Positions 11,401 to 20,703 of a stretch of DNA of 64,000 bases are shown piece by piece; the stretch's first letter is position 1; every line of letters begins with the position of its first letter. The notes under the pieces were generated by a model. The model was not told where the DNA came from and did not search any database. It saw only the letters and a program-made list of their open reading frames with translations. The position numbers and the translations under genes are program-made. Origin of the DNA: Rhynchopus sp. YZ270_cl-10 (taxonomy: Eukaryota > Euglenozoa > Diplonemea > Diplonemida > Diplonemidae); assembly GCA_964035575.1 (NCBI GenBank), contig OZ037862.1, positions 1,116,001 through 1,180,000 on the forward strand. The letters run 5' to 3'.

Positions 11401-12621
11401 CTTGCCGACGCTATCCCTGAGGTGGTTGCTTTGTCTGACGCGCTTAAGGTTGCTCTGGACGCTAAGGTGGGCAACGTTGCGGGTAAGACCTCTGTGTACT
11501 TGAACGGCGAGCGCGGGTCTGTGCGTACTGAGGAGACGAACTTTGCGCTGCTGTCGGCGAGGGCGGATCTGGAGATGTCGCAGGCACACGACGCGAACGT
11601 TGTGATGCACATCAAGAACGGAGGAGGCCTGCGTGCGTCTGTTGGGCGGTGCATCCTCCCCTCTGGCACAAACGACCCTACCAAGGTCGTCTGCTCCGCC
11701 ACCTCCGCTGTCCCCGGCGTCAAGGGGGCCGGCGAGATCTCGCAGCTCGACATCGAGACAGCCCTCCGCTTCAACAACGAGATCACCCTCGTCACCGTCA
11801 CCGTGAAGGAGCTCAAGCAGATCCTCGAGCACTCTGTCGCAGGCGTCGCCCCCGGCTCCACCCCCGGACAGTTCGGACACGTTGCTGGCCTTCGCTTCAG
11901 CTACAACGCATCGATGACTGCACAGACTGTGTACTCCCCTCCGGACGGCAGTGAGTTCAAGCCTTACGTCACTGCCCCTGGTTACCGCGTACGCAGCGTG
12001 GTGCTCCTGGACAACAACGGCGCGCTTGAGGGTGGCAGCGAGATTGTGCTTGTCAAGGACGGTGTCATTGCGAAGGGCATGGAGAACACCCGCTTCCGCA
12101 TCTCTGCATCGAACTACATTGTGGGTGGAGGTGACACCTACCCCTTCCCCACTGCCAACGTCGACAAGGTGCTGCTCTCCTCCGTTGCAGGCCCTAAGGG
12201 ACGTTTCCAGTACGCAGCATACGGAACGGAGCAGGACGCACTCTACGAGTACCTCGGCAACCACTACCCTGTTGCCGAGGACGCAGCGATGTACACTGTG
12301 GCCGACATGCCGGCGTCGCAGGACACGCACATCCAGAACCTCGACGCAGTTGTTGAGGACACAGTCATCGTGACGGACAACTTCCCGGTTGAGCCCACGA
12401 TGGTGCCGCTTCCGCCAATCCCGGAGCCAGTCGTGAATGTGCAGGTGCCCCCCCCGGTCAGCTCTGGAGCAAAGAACGACAACGACAACGAAGACCTCAT
12501 CATTGGATTCGGTGTGCCAAGCCTTGTGCTGCTCGTCTGCCTGCTTGTCTTCGTCGTCGTCAACAAGCCGTCCGCTGCCAAGACTGTTCCCTACAACAGT
12601 GCCACCGAGCCCACTGCCTGA
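8422..12621 (+). CDS. Tandem-duplicated 5'-nucleotidase / metallophosphatase, membrane-anchored
   Basis: A 1399-residue ecto-enzyme expected to dephosphorylate nucleotides or other phosphoesters outside the cell or in a lumen. A signal peptide (MKLALSLCLMMSAVQA) precedes two complete 5'-nucleotidase units, about residues 18-660 and 661-1315. Each has LQLLHFSDIDGGGD, LLSSGDNWIPGPEY, SAVGNHECD (the GNHE metal box), a C-terminal-domain HIKNGGG, and a FRIS.SNYIV.GGD.YPF box. The first metal motif is D-x-D, not the usual D-x-H; related marine sequences with D-x-E exist. A Pro-rich linker leads to a transmembrane helix (LIIGFGVPSLVLLVCLLVFV) and a short tail. The units repeat at a 1938-bp offset, with stretches over 150 bp identical (for example 8808-8960 and 10746-10898), which points to recent duplication or gene conversion. 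ATG 8422 is chosen because the signal peptide starts there; the upstream frame opens only from TTG. Confidence 0.88.
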   Translation: MKLALSLCLMMSAVQADYELQLLHFSDIDGGGDLTTAPKYFSALVKKFRSDYANTLLLSSGDNWIPGPEYTVSSDSSFEAVLGVPGVGRVNAAFCNALGVQASAVGNHECDKDMGDFASIISSETDAGKTWVGAQFPYLSANLDFSTDTNTQPLIKTDGAESTAQYGGFAKSSVITVNGEKIGIVGATTPLLKEISHAANIGVSPADANSRADLAAVIQPVVDALTAAGVNKIILLSHLQQIVVEKELAPLLKDVDIIVAGGSNSLLADDNDRVTAGSTKDGTYPLSYSSASNDPILVVNTEGDYAYVGRLVVTFDNDGKIRTDMLDSAVNGVVLTDDASLTAHGLTLADAIPEVVALSDALKVALDAKVGTVVGRTSVYLNGVRASVRTEETNFGQLSAGADLYAAQAFDNTVTFHIKNGGGMRAAIGECNVPAGSITTVCLPTQAVAGIKNLGDISQLDLETSLRFNNEIALITVTVTELKQILEHSVAGVAPGSTPGQFGHVSGLRFSYDATKTAQTVDTTSHPVVSGAGERIRNVKLMDDNGAAAGGKSVILVQDGQIVAGMEAVKFRISGSNYIVDGGDGYPFPNSAEANKVLLTAQTGEDGKFTFAPYGTEQDAFAEYMTMMYPVDGPISFDMIDTPAAKDEVMQNLASVTTDTVIYTRLQLLHFSDIDGGGDLTTAPKYFSALVKKFRSDYANTVLLSSGDNWIPGPEYSVSKESSFEGVLGVPGEGRVNAAFCNALGVQASAVGNHECDRGMGEFTSIISSETDAGKTWVGAQFPYLSANLDFSTDTNTQPLIKTDGAESTAQYGGFAKSSVITVNGEKIGVVGATTPLLQQISSAPNVGVSPADVNSRADLAAAIQPTVDALTATGINKIILIAHMQQLVVEKELAPLLKDVDIIVAGGSNSLLADDNDRVTAGSTKDGTYPLSYSSASNDPILVVNTEGDYEYVGRLVVTFDNDGKIRTDMLDSAVNGVVLADDASLTAHSITLADAIPEVVALSDALKVALDAKVGNVAGKTSVYLNGERGSVRTEETNFALLSARADLEMSQAHDANVVMHIKNGGGLRASVGRCILPSGTNDPTKVVCSATSAVPGVKGAGEISQLDIETALRFNNEITLVTVTVKELKQILEHSVAGVAPGSTPGQFGHVAGLRFSYNASMTAQTVYSPPDGSEFKPYVTAPGYRVRSVVLLDNNGALEGGSEIVLVKDGVIAKGMENTRFRISASNYIVGGGDTYPFPTANVDKVLLSSVAGPKGRFQYAAYGTEQDALYEYLGNHYPVAEDAAMYTVADMPASQDTHIQNLDAVVEDTVIVTDNFPVEPTMVPLPPIPEPVVNVQVPPPVSSGAKNDNDNEDLIIGFGVPSLVLLVCLLVFVVVNKPSAAKTVPYNSATEPTA

Positions 12622-13401
12622 AAAGATCTCCTTCTCAGCGAAATGGTAGAAAAAGAACAAGGTGACAGAACTGAGAGGGATACAATTTACAACACCCACA
12701 ACGTGACCGCAGGCAGCGAGGTGTGGCTGGAGGAGACGGAGACAAGGCCGATTCATTTGCTGTGAGAAAAAAAAGAAGGGGGAAAAAAGGGGGGGAGAGA
12801 CAGCATGTGATCGATGCAAGAAGACAAACATGTCTTCTGGACAAAAAAATATAGTCAGAAAAAATGCCATTGGCACAATATAAATTTGAAAAAAGAAAGA
12901 AAAATAAAAATGTTTGGTGTGCAATAAAATCCGCCATTCTGTCCGTAAACGAAACTATCTGATGTATTTTCCCCATTTTTAATAAAAAAGGGATGAACGT
13001 CAGTTTTTTGACAGAAGGCAAAAAAATACAGGAAACCACACAAAACAACGCACCGATCACCCTCCTCCCATTCTTTTTTGAGGTAATTTGTTTGGATATT
13101 TCAAGCAGTTTCTCGTGTCTTGAAAACGATGTCTGCGTGCCCCATGAGGCCCATTTCATCTTTCAGGTATTTTTTTTTTTTTTGGTTATTTTTTCCCCTT
13201 TGATGTGAGATGGCTAAGCACAAATGCCTATGTCCATCTTAACCTCTTTACCCACCCCTCCCACCATGTGTGTGAACAACCCTACCCAATTCCCCCCAAT
13301 TTTTATTTTCTTTTCCCTCTCGTGTTTCTTCATTTTCTTCCTTCCACTCTTACCAAAAAATTTGAGGCTTTGTACTGAAGCTTTTCCTCCCGAAACAAGC
13401 A

Positions 13402-13464
13402 CACGGTGGAGGTCCGCCCAAAAAAAAGGGTCCACCCATTTTGAGCGGACTCCACTGTGCACGA
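13402..13464. repeat. Inverted repeat with GGTGGAG..TCCGC arms
   Basis: The left arm reads GGTGGAGGTCCGCCC and the right arm GCGGACTCCAC, around an A-rich loop. A related GGGCGGACTCCACCGTGCG word lies near 61500 and a GGTGGGGTCCGCC word near 61276, so it looks like a dispersed hairpin family. Confidence 0.55.
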
Positions 13465-14074
13465 ACAATAAAAAAAAAATCAGCAAAATTAGAGGGTGTT
13501 CGGGGCTATCTCTTCTTATATATTTTTTTTGTAGAAAAAAAGGTAATGAACGAAACCCCCCGCTTTATATATAAAAAATGTCTTTTCGGGAAGAGAGTTG
13601 AGCATGATAGAAAAAGCAGAGGTATCACCTCCTGGTATTGCTTCATCTCATCAGATTTCTATTTTCAAAAAAAAAAAAAGCAGTCTTCGGACAGGTGCGT
13701 GGCGACACCTCCCTTGCGAGCTCACAGAAGCTAAGTCGTTCATAATTTTTGTGTTGACAGGTCTAGGTTTTAGTTTTTGAAAAGACAAGTAGAGCGCAAA
13801 GACTGTTTGATAATAGCAACAGTGGTTAAAACTCTTTACATCTCGGAGGGTCTTGCACTGACGATGTCCCCCTCTGATACTACCAATGTATGCAGTTAGG
13901 ACTGAAACATGATGTACTGAATTTCTAACCAACTACTTTATTTTCTCACGTGACCCCTTTAACCCACCCTATCCCCCAAACTTTGATGATGCAACTTTTG
14001 TGTATATTACAGCACTAGAATGCATAAACAATAAATAAAAGCGACTTTCCAGAGTTGAGGACGACCTCCGTCTA

Positions 14075-14150
14075 TATCTTTTAAGTACAATAGCCTTCGG
14101 GCGACATTGAGTACAGATCCTGCACTAGCAGGTGATTGTCGACACAACAA
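14075..14150. repeat. Dispersed repeat, copy 1 of 2
   Basis: A roughly 75-bp unit (AGCCTTCGGGCGACATTGAG, then CAGATCCTGCACTAGCAGG, then TTGTCGACACAACA and an A run) that recurs almost unchanged at 23196-23275. CCTGCACTAGCAGG and TTGTCGACACAA are small palindromes. The A-rich end would suit a retroposed unit. Confidence 0.75.
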
Positions 14151-14904
14151 AAAAATAGCAAAAAAACCAAAAATGGTATTTCCAGGAACTGGTGAAGGAC
14201 CCTCCTGTCAGGGGGTATTGTCCAAAAATTTTTTGCGAATTTACGGCAAAAGATACCAGAGCTGGGACCATCATTTGACAAGAAAGGCAGTGGAGCTTGC
14301 ATAGGTGGCAACTGCACTATTTCAACAATTTTTCAACAACAAAAAAGGTGATTTGCCAATACAAAAAAATTGGAGGGAATTATGCGGCCTTTTACATTCT
14401 TATAGAGAAGAAAAACCCATGCCAACCCTTACACAATGGTCGAAATAGACAGGCAAATGCCAAAAAACCAAATAAAAAAACAAATAAAATCACACATACT
14501 ACAGCAACGACAATAATTAAACGCTCTGACGCTTTTTGCATTGGGCTGACAAAAAAAAGGACTCTTAATTGGGAACATAACAAACCATACAAAAAAAAAA
14601 AAAAATACCCACAGCTTTTGGCGTTTTTTTATATATTTTCTTTTTACTTGAGAGATGTCACCCCCTCTGTGATCAACACTCCAAACACCCTGGTCATCGT
14701 ACACCAACCCTCCTGTACATCACTGCGTTTCGTACGGGAGGGGGGTGTTTTTTTTTTGAATATATCTGCCCTGTGTGTCCATAGGTGAAAATCATAGAGG
14801 GAAATGTGAGTGTTCGTTTCGCAAAAAAAAACATACTGTGTTTGTGTAGTTGTTTGATACGCAAAAGTAAGCAAAAAAAAATTTTTTGTCAAAAAAAAAT
14901 CTAG

Positions 14905-14968
14905 GTGACTAAAGCAAAGAGAGGCTTAGGGTCATCTTATAAAATCTTTTCTTTTTTGTTGAACTTAG
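14905..14968 (+). repeat. R1 hairpin repeat, intron-like unit
   Basis: R1 family. The consensus starts AAGGTGACTAAGCACGAGAG and continues GCTTAGGTTCATCTT. CTAAGC pairs with GCTTAG around an ACGAGAG loop, and outer AAGGTGA pairs with TCATCTT. A T-rich tract follows. In this copy a GT start and a TTAG end lie 64 bp apart. Confidence 0.7.
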
Positions 14969-15311
14969 ACCGTACCAAATAATTTTTCCAACCCACAGTA
15001 TTACTGCGCCTGCCTCTCCCCTGCTTGTAGCAGTTGCGAAGTGTTCCCACTTCCCCTTCCCACTCTTTTCTCCCCTCCCCTCTTTTGTCAAAGATTAACT
15101 TAAAGCAGAATGCTTAAAAGTCATCTTTGACGAAGAAAAATTTACTTTTTTTTTTGTTTCGTTTGCTTCGTTTCACCTCTCCCCCTCATGACTCCAGTTT
15201 TTTATCATCAATCTCCCTCTCTCCCCCCTGGGTCCTCCCCAAACACCCCTCCTCTTCTGTTCCCGCAAGCTCCTGCATCATTTTCTTTTCTCTATTGAAA
15301 AATTTTTAAAG

Positions 15312-15434
15312 GTGACTAAGCACAAAAGATTGATGAATAACCAATGTTCAAACATTAAGTACTCTAATGAAGACTAAGCACGAAAGACTTAGGTTCATCT
15401 TATAAGACTTTTCCCTTTTTTTTTCCTTTGGTAG
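15312..15434 (+). repeat. R1 hairpin repeat, long variant
   Basis: A truncated R1 head (GTGACTAAGCAC) is followed by a linker with TTAAGTACTCTAATGAAG and then a full R1 hairpin, ending in a T-rich tract and GGTAG at 15434. The same two-part layout recurs at 18418 and 22549, so the long form is itself a repeated unit. Confidence 0.65.
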
Positions 15435-15642
15435 GTTGTCTTGCAGGAACCGTTGGGGAGGGTGATTTTTTCGGGTTATTTTATTCCACTTTTTTGTTTT
15501 TTGTAATTTTTAAGATGACCAACGCACCCGAAGCCGAGCTTCATCTTACAAAAAAAAATGTTTTTTTCTCCATTTCCCCCCCCAAATGTGTCCCATCCCA
15601 GAGGGGTGTGTATTACCCCCTCAACCTTTTTAAGGTAACTAA

Positions 15643-17039
15643 CCCTTTAAGGACCAGAGGGGACATATATGTCCACGCAACCACCTAAATTGGCTTCCAC
15701 TAGGACTTTTTGAAGATTTTTTTTTTTAATGAGAAGATTTTGTGCGAAATCTTTCAAAAGACGCAAGATTCGATTTTTTTTGACGCTCTCATCCCCTCTC
15801 ATCCACACCCGGCATTATCACATAATAGGGTATTTTGGGTCATTTTTTGGGGAATATGTACCATTCTGACGCGCTTGAGTCATCAGAGGATTCAAACTTT
15901 GGTGTGCAGGGAACCATTTTGTACGGTCTTCAGAACGAAACTAAAATAATGGAAAATACCCGCGACTGGGCAAAGTAACACGCGTAGTTGCAGTTCCTGA
16001 CCCTGAACTGGATGTGCCTCTTCTCCGTGTATTTATTGCATTTTGTCTTTTGAGGAACATTGTACAGAATGGTTATTTCCCTCCCTCCCGCCAAAGCCCG
16101 AGGGACCCTTGAGGGAGGTCAGGGCTCCCCGAGGGCCGAAGGCCCGAGGGAAGCCCTGACCTCCCGAAAGGAGTCCCGAGGGCCAAGGGAGGGTGGGATG
16201 TAACTTTGTGCCCCGATCCGTGGCTTTTTGTGCCCGACTGTCGTTTTTCATTTTTTGCCTGTAAAAACCCTGTATAAGGGGTGCAGCATGGGGGCACATG
16301 GTGCCCCACACATGGCTCTTGCACGCCAAATTGCCCTCAAATTGCCCGGAATGCCACGCATGGGGCAATCTAGACCGTTTTTGGACCGACCAAAAAAAAT
16401 TTTTTCGGAGGGTCCTTCGAAATTTCGGCGGGAGGGTACGGAAAGCCACAGGGAGGGGTACAAAATCTATATCAACACGGTCAAGGTACAGAGACACTGG
16501 CAGGAGGGTGTTGGTCGACAACTTCTTCTTGCTTGGGAAACAGGCGTCTGAAAACAGATTACATGTGCGTGGGATGCGGCGTTCACCTTTGTTCAGCACC
16601 ATGCCAAGTTGGCCAAAAGTCCCAAAAGCCCCAACTTTTGTACTGTCCAACCTCTGTACAATTACGGTATATGTAGTTGGTTGGTACCTTCTCTCCATGC
16701 AGTGAGACATTATCTACTAGGACTTTTTGATCGATTTTTTTTTCTTTTGAAAGATTTTGAACCGATCTTTCAAATAAAGCCATTTTCGAAAACCGAAAAA
16801 ACAGGTGCGCAGCCGGAATAATTTTTTTCTTCAAAATTTTCAGAAAAAAATATCAGCTCTCCTCAATTTTCCATTTTCCATTTTTCTCATTTTATTTCGA
16901 TTTCTGCTCCATTTGAAAGATCTGCTCAAAATCTTTCAATTGCGGCCAGGTACGATCAAAAATATGCATCAGATCACATTTTACCTACGGGAGAGAAGAT
17001 CCTAGCAAATCGAAAAAATCGGTCGTGGTCCGTAAAGGG
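15643..17039. mobile_element. piggyBac-like non-autonomous element, copy 1
   Basis: A 1397-bp element with terminal inverted repeats CCCTTTAAGGACCAG and, at the other end, CCCTTTACGGACCACG. The flanking 4-bp direct repeats are CTAA (15639-15642 and 17040-17043), not the canonical TTAA. It sits inside an R1 hairpin repeat, which it splits at GGTAA / CTAAGC. One end carries a subterminal palindrome, GGACATATATGTCC. The interior has several GAAAGAT...ATCTTTC hairpins. It encodes no transposase I can recognise. A near-identical inverted copy lies at 46921-48346. Kolobok is the alternative superfamily, but the CCC terminus favours piggyBac. Confidence 0.8.
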
Positions 17040-17252
17040 CTAAGCGCGATATGCTTAGGTTTTATCTTAGAAAAAAAATCTTTTCTATCTTTTGTCGGAT
17101 CTATGGCTAGGTGATTTCTATAGAAGGTGATTTTTAAATCCCAAAAAAAAAAAAATATTGGATTCCAGTTGGCCCCCAGAGTTTTCCTTTGAACGCACAA
17201 AAATGGCTGGACCCACAGATTTTTTTGGGGGGAGAAATTGCAGATGGCCGAG

Positions 17253-17283
<31 letters not shown>

Positions 17284-17297
17284 GATTCGGAGAAACA

Positions 17298-17347
17298 GTG
17301 CCTATGTCCGCCGAGCTGATGAAACGGTGAGGCGTTTGCGCTTTCAA
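17298..17347 (+). repeat. R2 hairpin repeat copy
   Basis: GTGCCTATGTCCGCCGAGC, a loop, then GGTGAGGCGTTTGCGC, followed by TTCAACTTCTC. The outer pair has drifted (GCGC for GCAC). Confidence 0.65.
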
Positions 17348-17699
17348 CTTCTCTTTCCTCCCCCCCTTTTTAGTAAAAGTATCCGACCTTTTTTTTTGGG
17401 CAATGTTTTTTATTGGCAGAACAACTCTACCTACCGGGCTGGGGAAAAATATGGCGATATCGCGAAAAAGTTGGCTATCGGATTTTTCCTGAAATGTTGG
17501 TGGTGTTTGGTGGAGTTTTCCCAACTCCACCGAACTCCACCAAAATTTAGGGCAAAATCACGTAGCTTTAAAAAAAACTTAAGAGTCTGCGTTATATCCA
17601 TTGGTGTGTTTGTATTTTTTTTTTTTTTGAATGTTTCGAAGCGTTTCCACAATACTCTGAAGGATCTTAATAATTCCTTTTTGGGAGTATTTTAAAAAG

Positions 17700-17733
17700 G
17701 TGACTAAGCGAGAGGCTTAGGTTCATCGTACCA
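17700..17733 (+). repeat. R1 hairpin repeat copy
   Basis: GTGACTAAGCGAGAGGCTTA with the TTCATCGT continuation. The stem is intact and the loop is shorter by two bases. Confidence 0.65.
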
Positions 17734-17784
17734 AACTTTCATTTTTTTGTGCTCTCTGGGGGTTCGATAACCCGCGGAGAACCA

Positions 17785-17827
17785 GTGCCTGCGTCTGCCG
17801 GTGTACGGTGAGGCGTTTGCACTTTCG
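17785..17827 (+). repeat. R2 hairpin repeat with extended 5' part
   Basis: The hairpin GTGCCTGCGTCTGCCGG...GGCGTTTGCAC is preceded by a GGGGGTTCGATAACCC palindrome and GCGGAGAACCA from about 17754. The same 5' part precedes the 7452 copy, so the full unit is about 75-85 bp. Confidence 0.7.
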
Positions 17828-18143
17828 GCCTCTCTTTTTTCCTTCTCACTTCTTTTTTTTTTTCTGATGCTCGCGCCCGTCGCGCTTGCGCAATCAGATG
17901 TTGGGTTTTTTTTTTCTCCCCTCCCTCTGTCATGTCTCATCCCGCTTCTCGTGTGAATATTCCCTGAAACGGAAGATAGGTGTTTCATGAAAAGGCAATG
18001 AAACAGCACTTTGCTTTGGGTAATAAGATTTGTAGGACAAATATCTAAAAAAAAATCGGAAACCACCTTGACATCTCGCGAGAGAGAGTAGGTCAAGTAC
18101 TCAAACATTTTTTTTTTTTTTTTTTTTTTTGTTTTCTCGCAAG

Positions 18144-18186
18144 ATGTATGTGCACCTGAGGACACATATTCCATCTTCATTTTTTC
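18144..18186 (+). repeat. R5-type hairpin abutting an R1 copy
   Basis: ATGTGCACCTGAGGACACAT hairpin, then CCATCTTCATTTTTTC, running straight into the R1 copy at 18187. The same R5-then-R1 junction occurs at 22548/22549. Confidence 0.5.
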
Positions 18187-18253
18187 AAGATGACTAAGCA
18201 TGAGAGTCTTAGGTTCATCTTAACAAACCTGTCTTTTTTTCTCTCCTTTCAAG
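18187..18253 (+). repeat. R1 hairpin repeat, best outer stem
   Basis: The outer arms AAGATGA and TCATCTT are perfectly complementary, and the inner arms are CTAAG/CTTAG. A T/C tract then ends in TTTCAAG at 18253. Confidence 0.7.
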
Positions 18254-18417
18254 GAGAACCCTCCCAAATGATGTGTTCCGTGAGCTCTTTCCCTACATAT
18301 TATTCATAAGGGTGGACATAATGTGTAGGACACCGTGTATGAAAATGCATGTACGGGTACGCTGATGTCCAGCTTTTACCTCACTCCTTTTTTTCTTTTT
18401 TTCGAAGGTGACTAATC

Positions 18418-18506
18418 AGACCTATGCACAGTGAGGCTTACAAATGACTGATGAATAAACCAAAGAATAACCTAATCAGACTAAGCACAGTGAGGCTTAG
18501 AGTTGC
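18418..18506 (+). repeat. R1 long variant
   Basis: GTGACTAATCAGACC head, a GATGAATAAACCAA linker, then AGACTAAGCACAGTGAGGC and TTAG. The loop reads ACAGTGA rather than ACGAGAG, while the CTAAGC/GCTTAG stem is kept. Confidence 0.6.
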
Positions 18507-18525
18507 CATCACCCTTTTTGGGTCG

Positions 18526-18573
18526 GTGCCTGCGTCCCAGAGGCGTTTGCACTATCAACTTTACCTCTTTTTT
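18526..18573 (+). repeat. R2 hairpin repeat, short-loop form
   Basis: GTGCCTGCGTCCCAGAGGCG and TTTGCAC with no GATGAACGG loop, then a T/C-rich tract. The same short form occurs at 57814. Confidence 0.65.
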
Positions 18574-19698
18574 TTGATGGCACCGGATCCCCTTGTCATT
18601 CAGGGGCAATACAATGTAAGGTTTATTTGGACTACCTTTTGTTTCTGCCACACTTTTGATTCTCTTTTTTTTTTTTTTTTTTGAATGATTTTGAAAGTAA
18701 TTGAAAAATTTGGCACTGTAATGTGTCCAATTTGCTGCCTTGTGTTGATCTGTGCGTTTGCTTTGACGAGGTGTTGCAATTGAAAAATGTGGTCATTTTC
18801 GAGGGGGGAAAATGAAATTATTGATGGTTACACAAAGGTGGCAAATAACCGCACAAAATTCTAAGCAAATTTTTCAAAAGAAAAAGTAATGCCAAAATTA
18901 GGAAACCAAACAACAAGCTCAATCAGAACAAAACTATAAAAAAAAAAACAAATGAAACTTATGAAGAAAAAATCCTGATCCCAAACCCACTCCCCCCCCC
19001 CTCCCTCTCACCTACCTCTCCCTACCACTACGATTCTCGACTTTTGCGGAAGTGATTCCCTTGATTGAGAATGATTGAAAAAAAAATCTGTTTTCTTATT
19101 CCTTTTTCCGCCAAATGGTGACTTTGTGCAAACAATATATAAAAAAAAACCACTTTCTTTACCACAGCATTCTTGAGTGTCGAGCGGGGAGATGAGACAC
19201 AAAATTTGTATTCCATTTTTTTTGACCCTCCGACCCTTTGCCACTCAGTGGTGCAACCAATAAAGAAGGTGGCAAAATGTGTGCGTATTATGTACCTACT
19301 ATTTGCTTTTTTCTGATTTTCTTTTTCTTTCAAAAAATATACCCCACCCCCCTCCCCCTCCCCCCCTCCAATTTCTCAACACAAGCACCATCCCGTAGGG
19401 TGTGCGTGTTCCCTTTTCTTCCCTTCCCAACCACCTCCACCACCCCCGCGATTTCATCTCCCACCCCAAATCAAATCATCACATACGACAAACAAATTGA
19501 AAAAAAAAAAGAGTTATTTTTTCCTCCCTCTTACCCCATATTCGATGTGTATGACGATGCATCTGTCAAGCTTTTCCAACCTACTAAGAGACAGCTGCAT
19601 CGCTCATCTTCAAACCCAGCGTGTTTCCAGCGCAACAACGACAACGGTAGAGATGTGTGCTCTTGAAGGACAATTCATCATACAGATTTTCTTATAGG

Positions 19699-19754
19699 GT
19701 ACACTGTCATCGAGCGGGTTGTTGTATTTCAAGTCAACTTTATTTTCATTTCAG
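19699..19754 (+). repeat. R3 repeat, intron-like, in the ankyrin leader
   Basis: R3 family: GGTACACTGTCACGAGAGGG, then CTTTGTATTTCAAGTCAAC. This copy (loop TCATCGAGCGGG) starts with GT and ends TTTTCATTTCAG, 56 bp long, 22 bp before the ATG of the ankyrin gene. It could be a spliced 5' UTR intron. Confidence 0.6.
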
Positions 19755-19776
19755 ATATTCTCTCCCCCCCCTTTCC

Positions 19777-20703
19777 ATGGGAAACACATCGTCTCATTTC
19801 CATACGGCATGCCTTCGTGATGATGTTACCGCTGTGAAAGCACAGATGTCTGCAGGGAAGCATGATGGCGCTGCTGCACTGCGCGCTGCATCGAGAGCCG
19901 GCGCTGCAGGGGTTGTTGAGGTTCTTTTGGAGACCGAACCTGAGTGGGTCAACACCCCCCACCCGACCACCGGGGACACTGCACTGCTTGCCGCATGCGC
20001 TTCAGGGCACACACACTGTGTCCCCCTCCTTCTCTCTGGCGGCGCCGACTGCAGCATACACAACAGTTCCGGTGCATCACCTCTCCTCATCTCTGCAAAA
20101 CTCGGACACCTTTCGATTCTCTCTCTTCTCCTCGAGAACGGTTGTTCACTTCACCAATCTGATAAGGCTACAAGAAGTGCACTTCGTCTTGCCTCTGGAA
20201 TGGGACACACACAATGCGTCCGAGCACTTCTCATACACGGAGCAGAAGATGGTGGGGCAACTACGGGGTTATTCATTGCCGCAAAGAGAGGAGACGTGGA
20301 GATGGTAAAGGAATATGTTGCAGCAGGGGTAGATGTTAATGTGCAAAGGGATGGTGATGGGTTAACACCCCTCTTGGTTGCGATTATGAAGCAGCAGGCA
20401 GGCAGTGTCGATGTTTTGTTAGAGGCAGGGGCAGATATGCAACGTGCTGGACATAACGGTCAGACGCCGCTGTACAAAGCAATATCTGTAGGGTCAACTG
20501 AATGTGTACGTCTCCTGATAGCAGCAGGGGTAGATGTTGAAGCGGATGTGCACAAAAGGCATGCAGGTGAGTCGCCGGTAGAGCTCGCAGCGCGGTTAGG
20601 CAGAACAGCGTGTTTAGCGGAATTGAATCAGTGCGGGGGGGCGGAAAGGGCTTCAATAGGTGTGCTCTCAGAGAGGAACGGTCATAGTGCATATATGGGG
20701 TGA
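19777..20703 (+). CDS. Ankyrin-repeat protein with myristoylation-type N-terminus
   Basis: A 308-residue protein made almost wholly of ankyrin repeats, which usually act as a protein-binding scaffold. About seven to eight repeats run from residue 5 to about 290, with clear signatures such as TGDTALLAACASGHTHCVPL, GASPLLISAKLGHLSILSLL, TRSALRLASGMGHTQCVRAL, DGLTPLLVAIMKQQAGSVDV and GQTPLYKAISVGSTECVRLL. No other domain is visible. The start MGNTSSHF fits the N-myristoyltransferase pattern (G2, S6), so membrane association is likely. ATG 19777 is chosen for this N-terminus; the open frame upstream begins at a GTG and crosses the R3 repeat. No internal intron is needed. Partners and role are unknown. 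Confidence 0.8.
   Translation: MGNTSSHFHTACLRDDVTAVKAQMSAGKHDGAAALRAASRAGAAGVVEVLLETEPEWVNTPHPTTGDTALLAACASGHTHCVPLLLSGGADCSIHNSSGASPLLISAKLGHLSILSLLLENGCSLHQSDKATRSALRLASGMGHTQCVRALLIHGAEDGGATTGLFIAAKRGDVEMVKEYVAAGVDVNVQRDGDGLTPLLVAIMKQQAGSVDVLLEAGADMQRAGHNGQTPLYKAISVGSTECVRLLIAAGVDVEADVHKRHAGESPVELAARLGRTACLAELNQCGGAERASIGVLSERNGHSAYMG

Larger units (their letters stand above)
12622..15642. other. AT-rich spacer with scattered short repeats
   Basis: No gene recognised. It holds a hairpin at 13402-13464, a unit at about 14075-14150 that recurs at 23196-23275, R1 hairpins at 14905, 15312 and 15371, and a diverged AAGATGA...TCATCTT hairpin at 15524-15556. Long A and T runs are common. Confidence 0.55.
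17040..19776. other. AT-rich spacer with R1, R2, R3 and R5 hairpins
   Basis: No gene recognised. It holds several hairpin repeats listed separately, a T run at about 17257-17283, a palindrome of GGTGGAGTT/AACTCCACC at about 17508-17545, and at 19540-19776 the probable leader of the ankyrin gene. The open frames are Phe/Lys-rich and lack family features. Confidence 0.5.

Noticed and set aside
8599-12924. A minus-strand open frame of over 1400 codons opposite the nucleotidase gene
   Set aside because: It mirrors the GC-rich third-position bias of the sense gene, is itself duplicated because the gene is, and shows Val/Arg/His-rich sequence without any domain.
16033-16710. A 225-codon minus-strand frame inside the piggyBac-like element, also present in the inverted copy
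   Set aside because: It shows no transposase motif, and insertions between the two copies change it freely, so it is probably not coding.
17754-17785. tRNA-like T-arm word GGGTTCGATAACCC in the R2 extension
   Set aside because: Stem and loop sizes do not fit a T-arm and no D or anticodon arm is present; it is kept only as part of R2.
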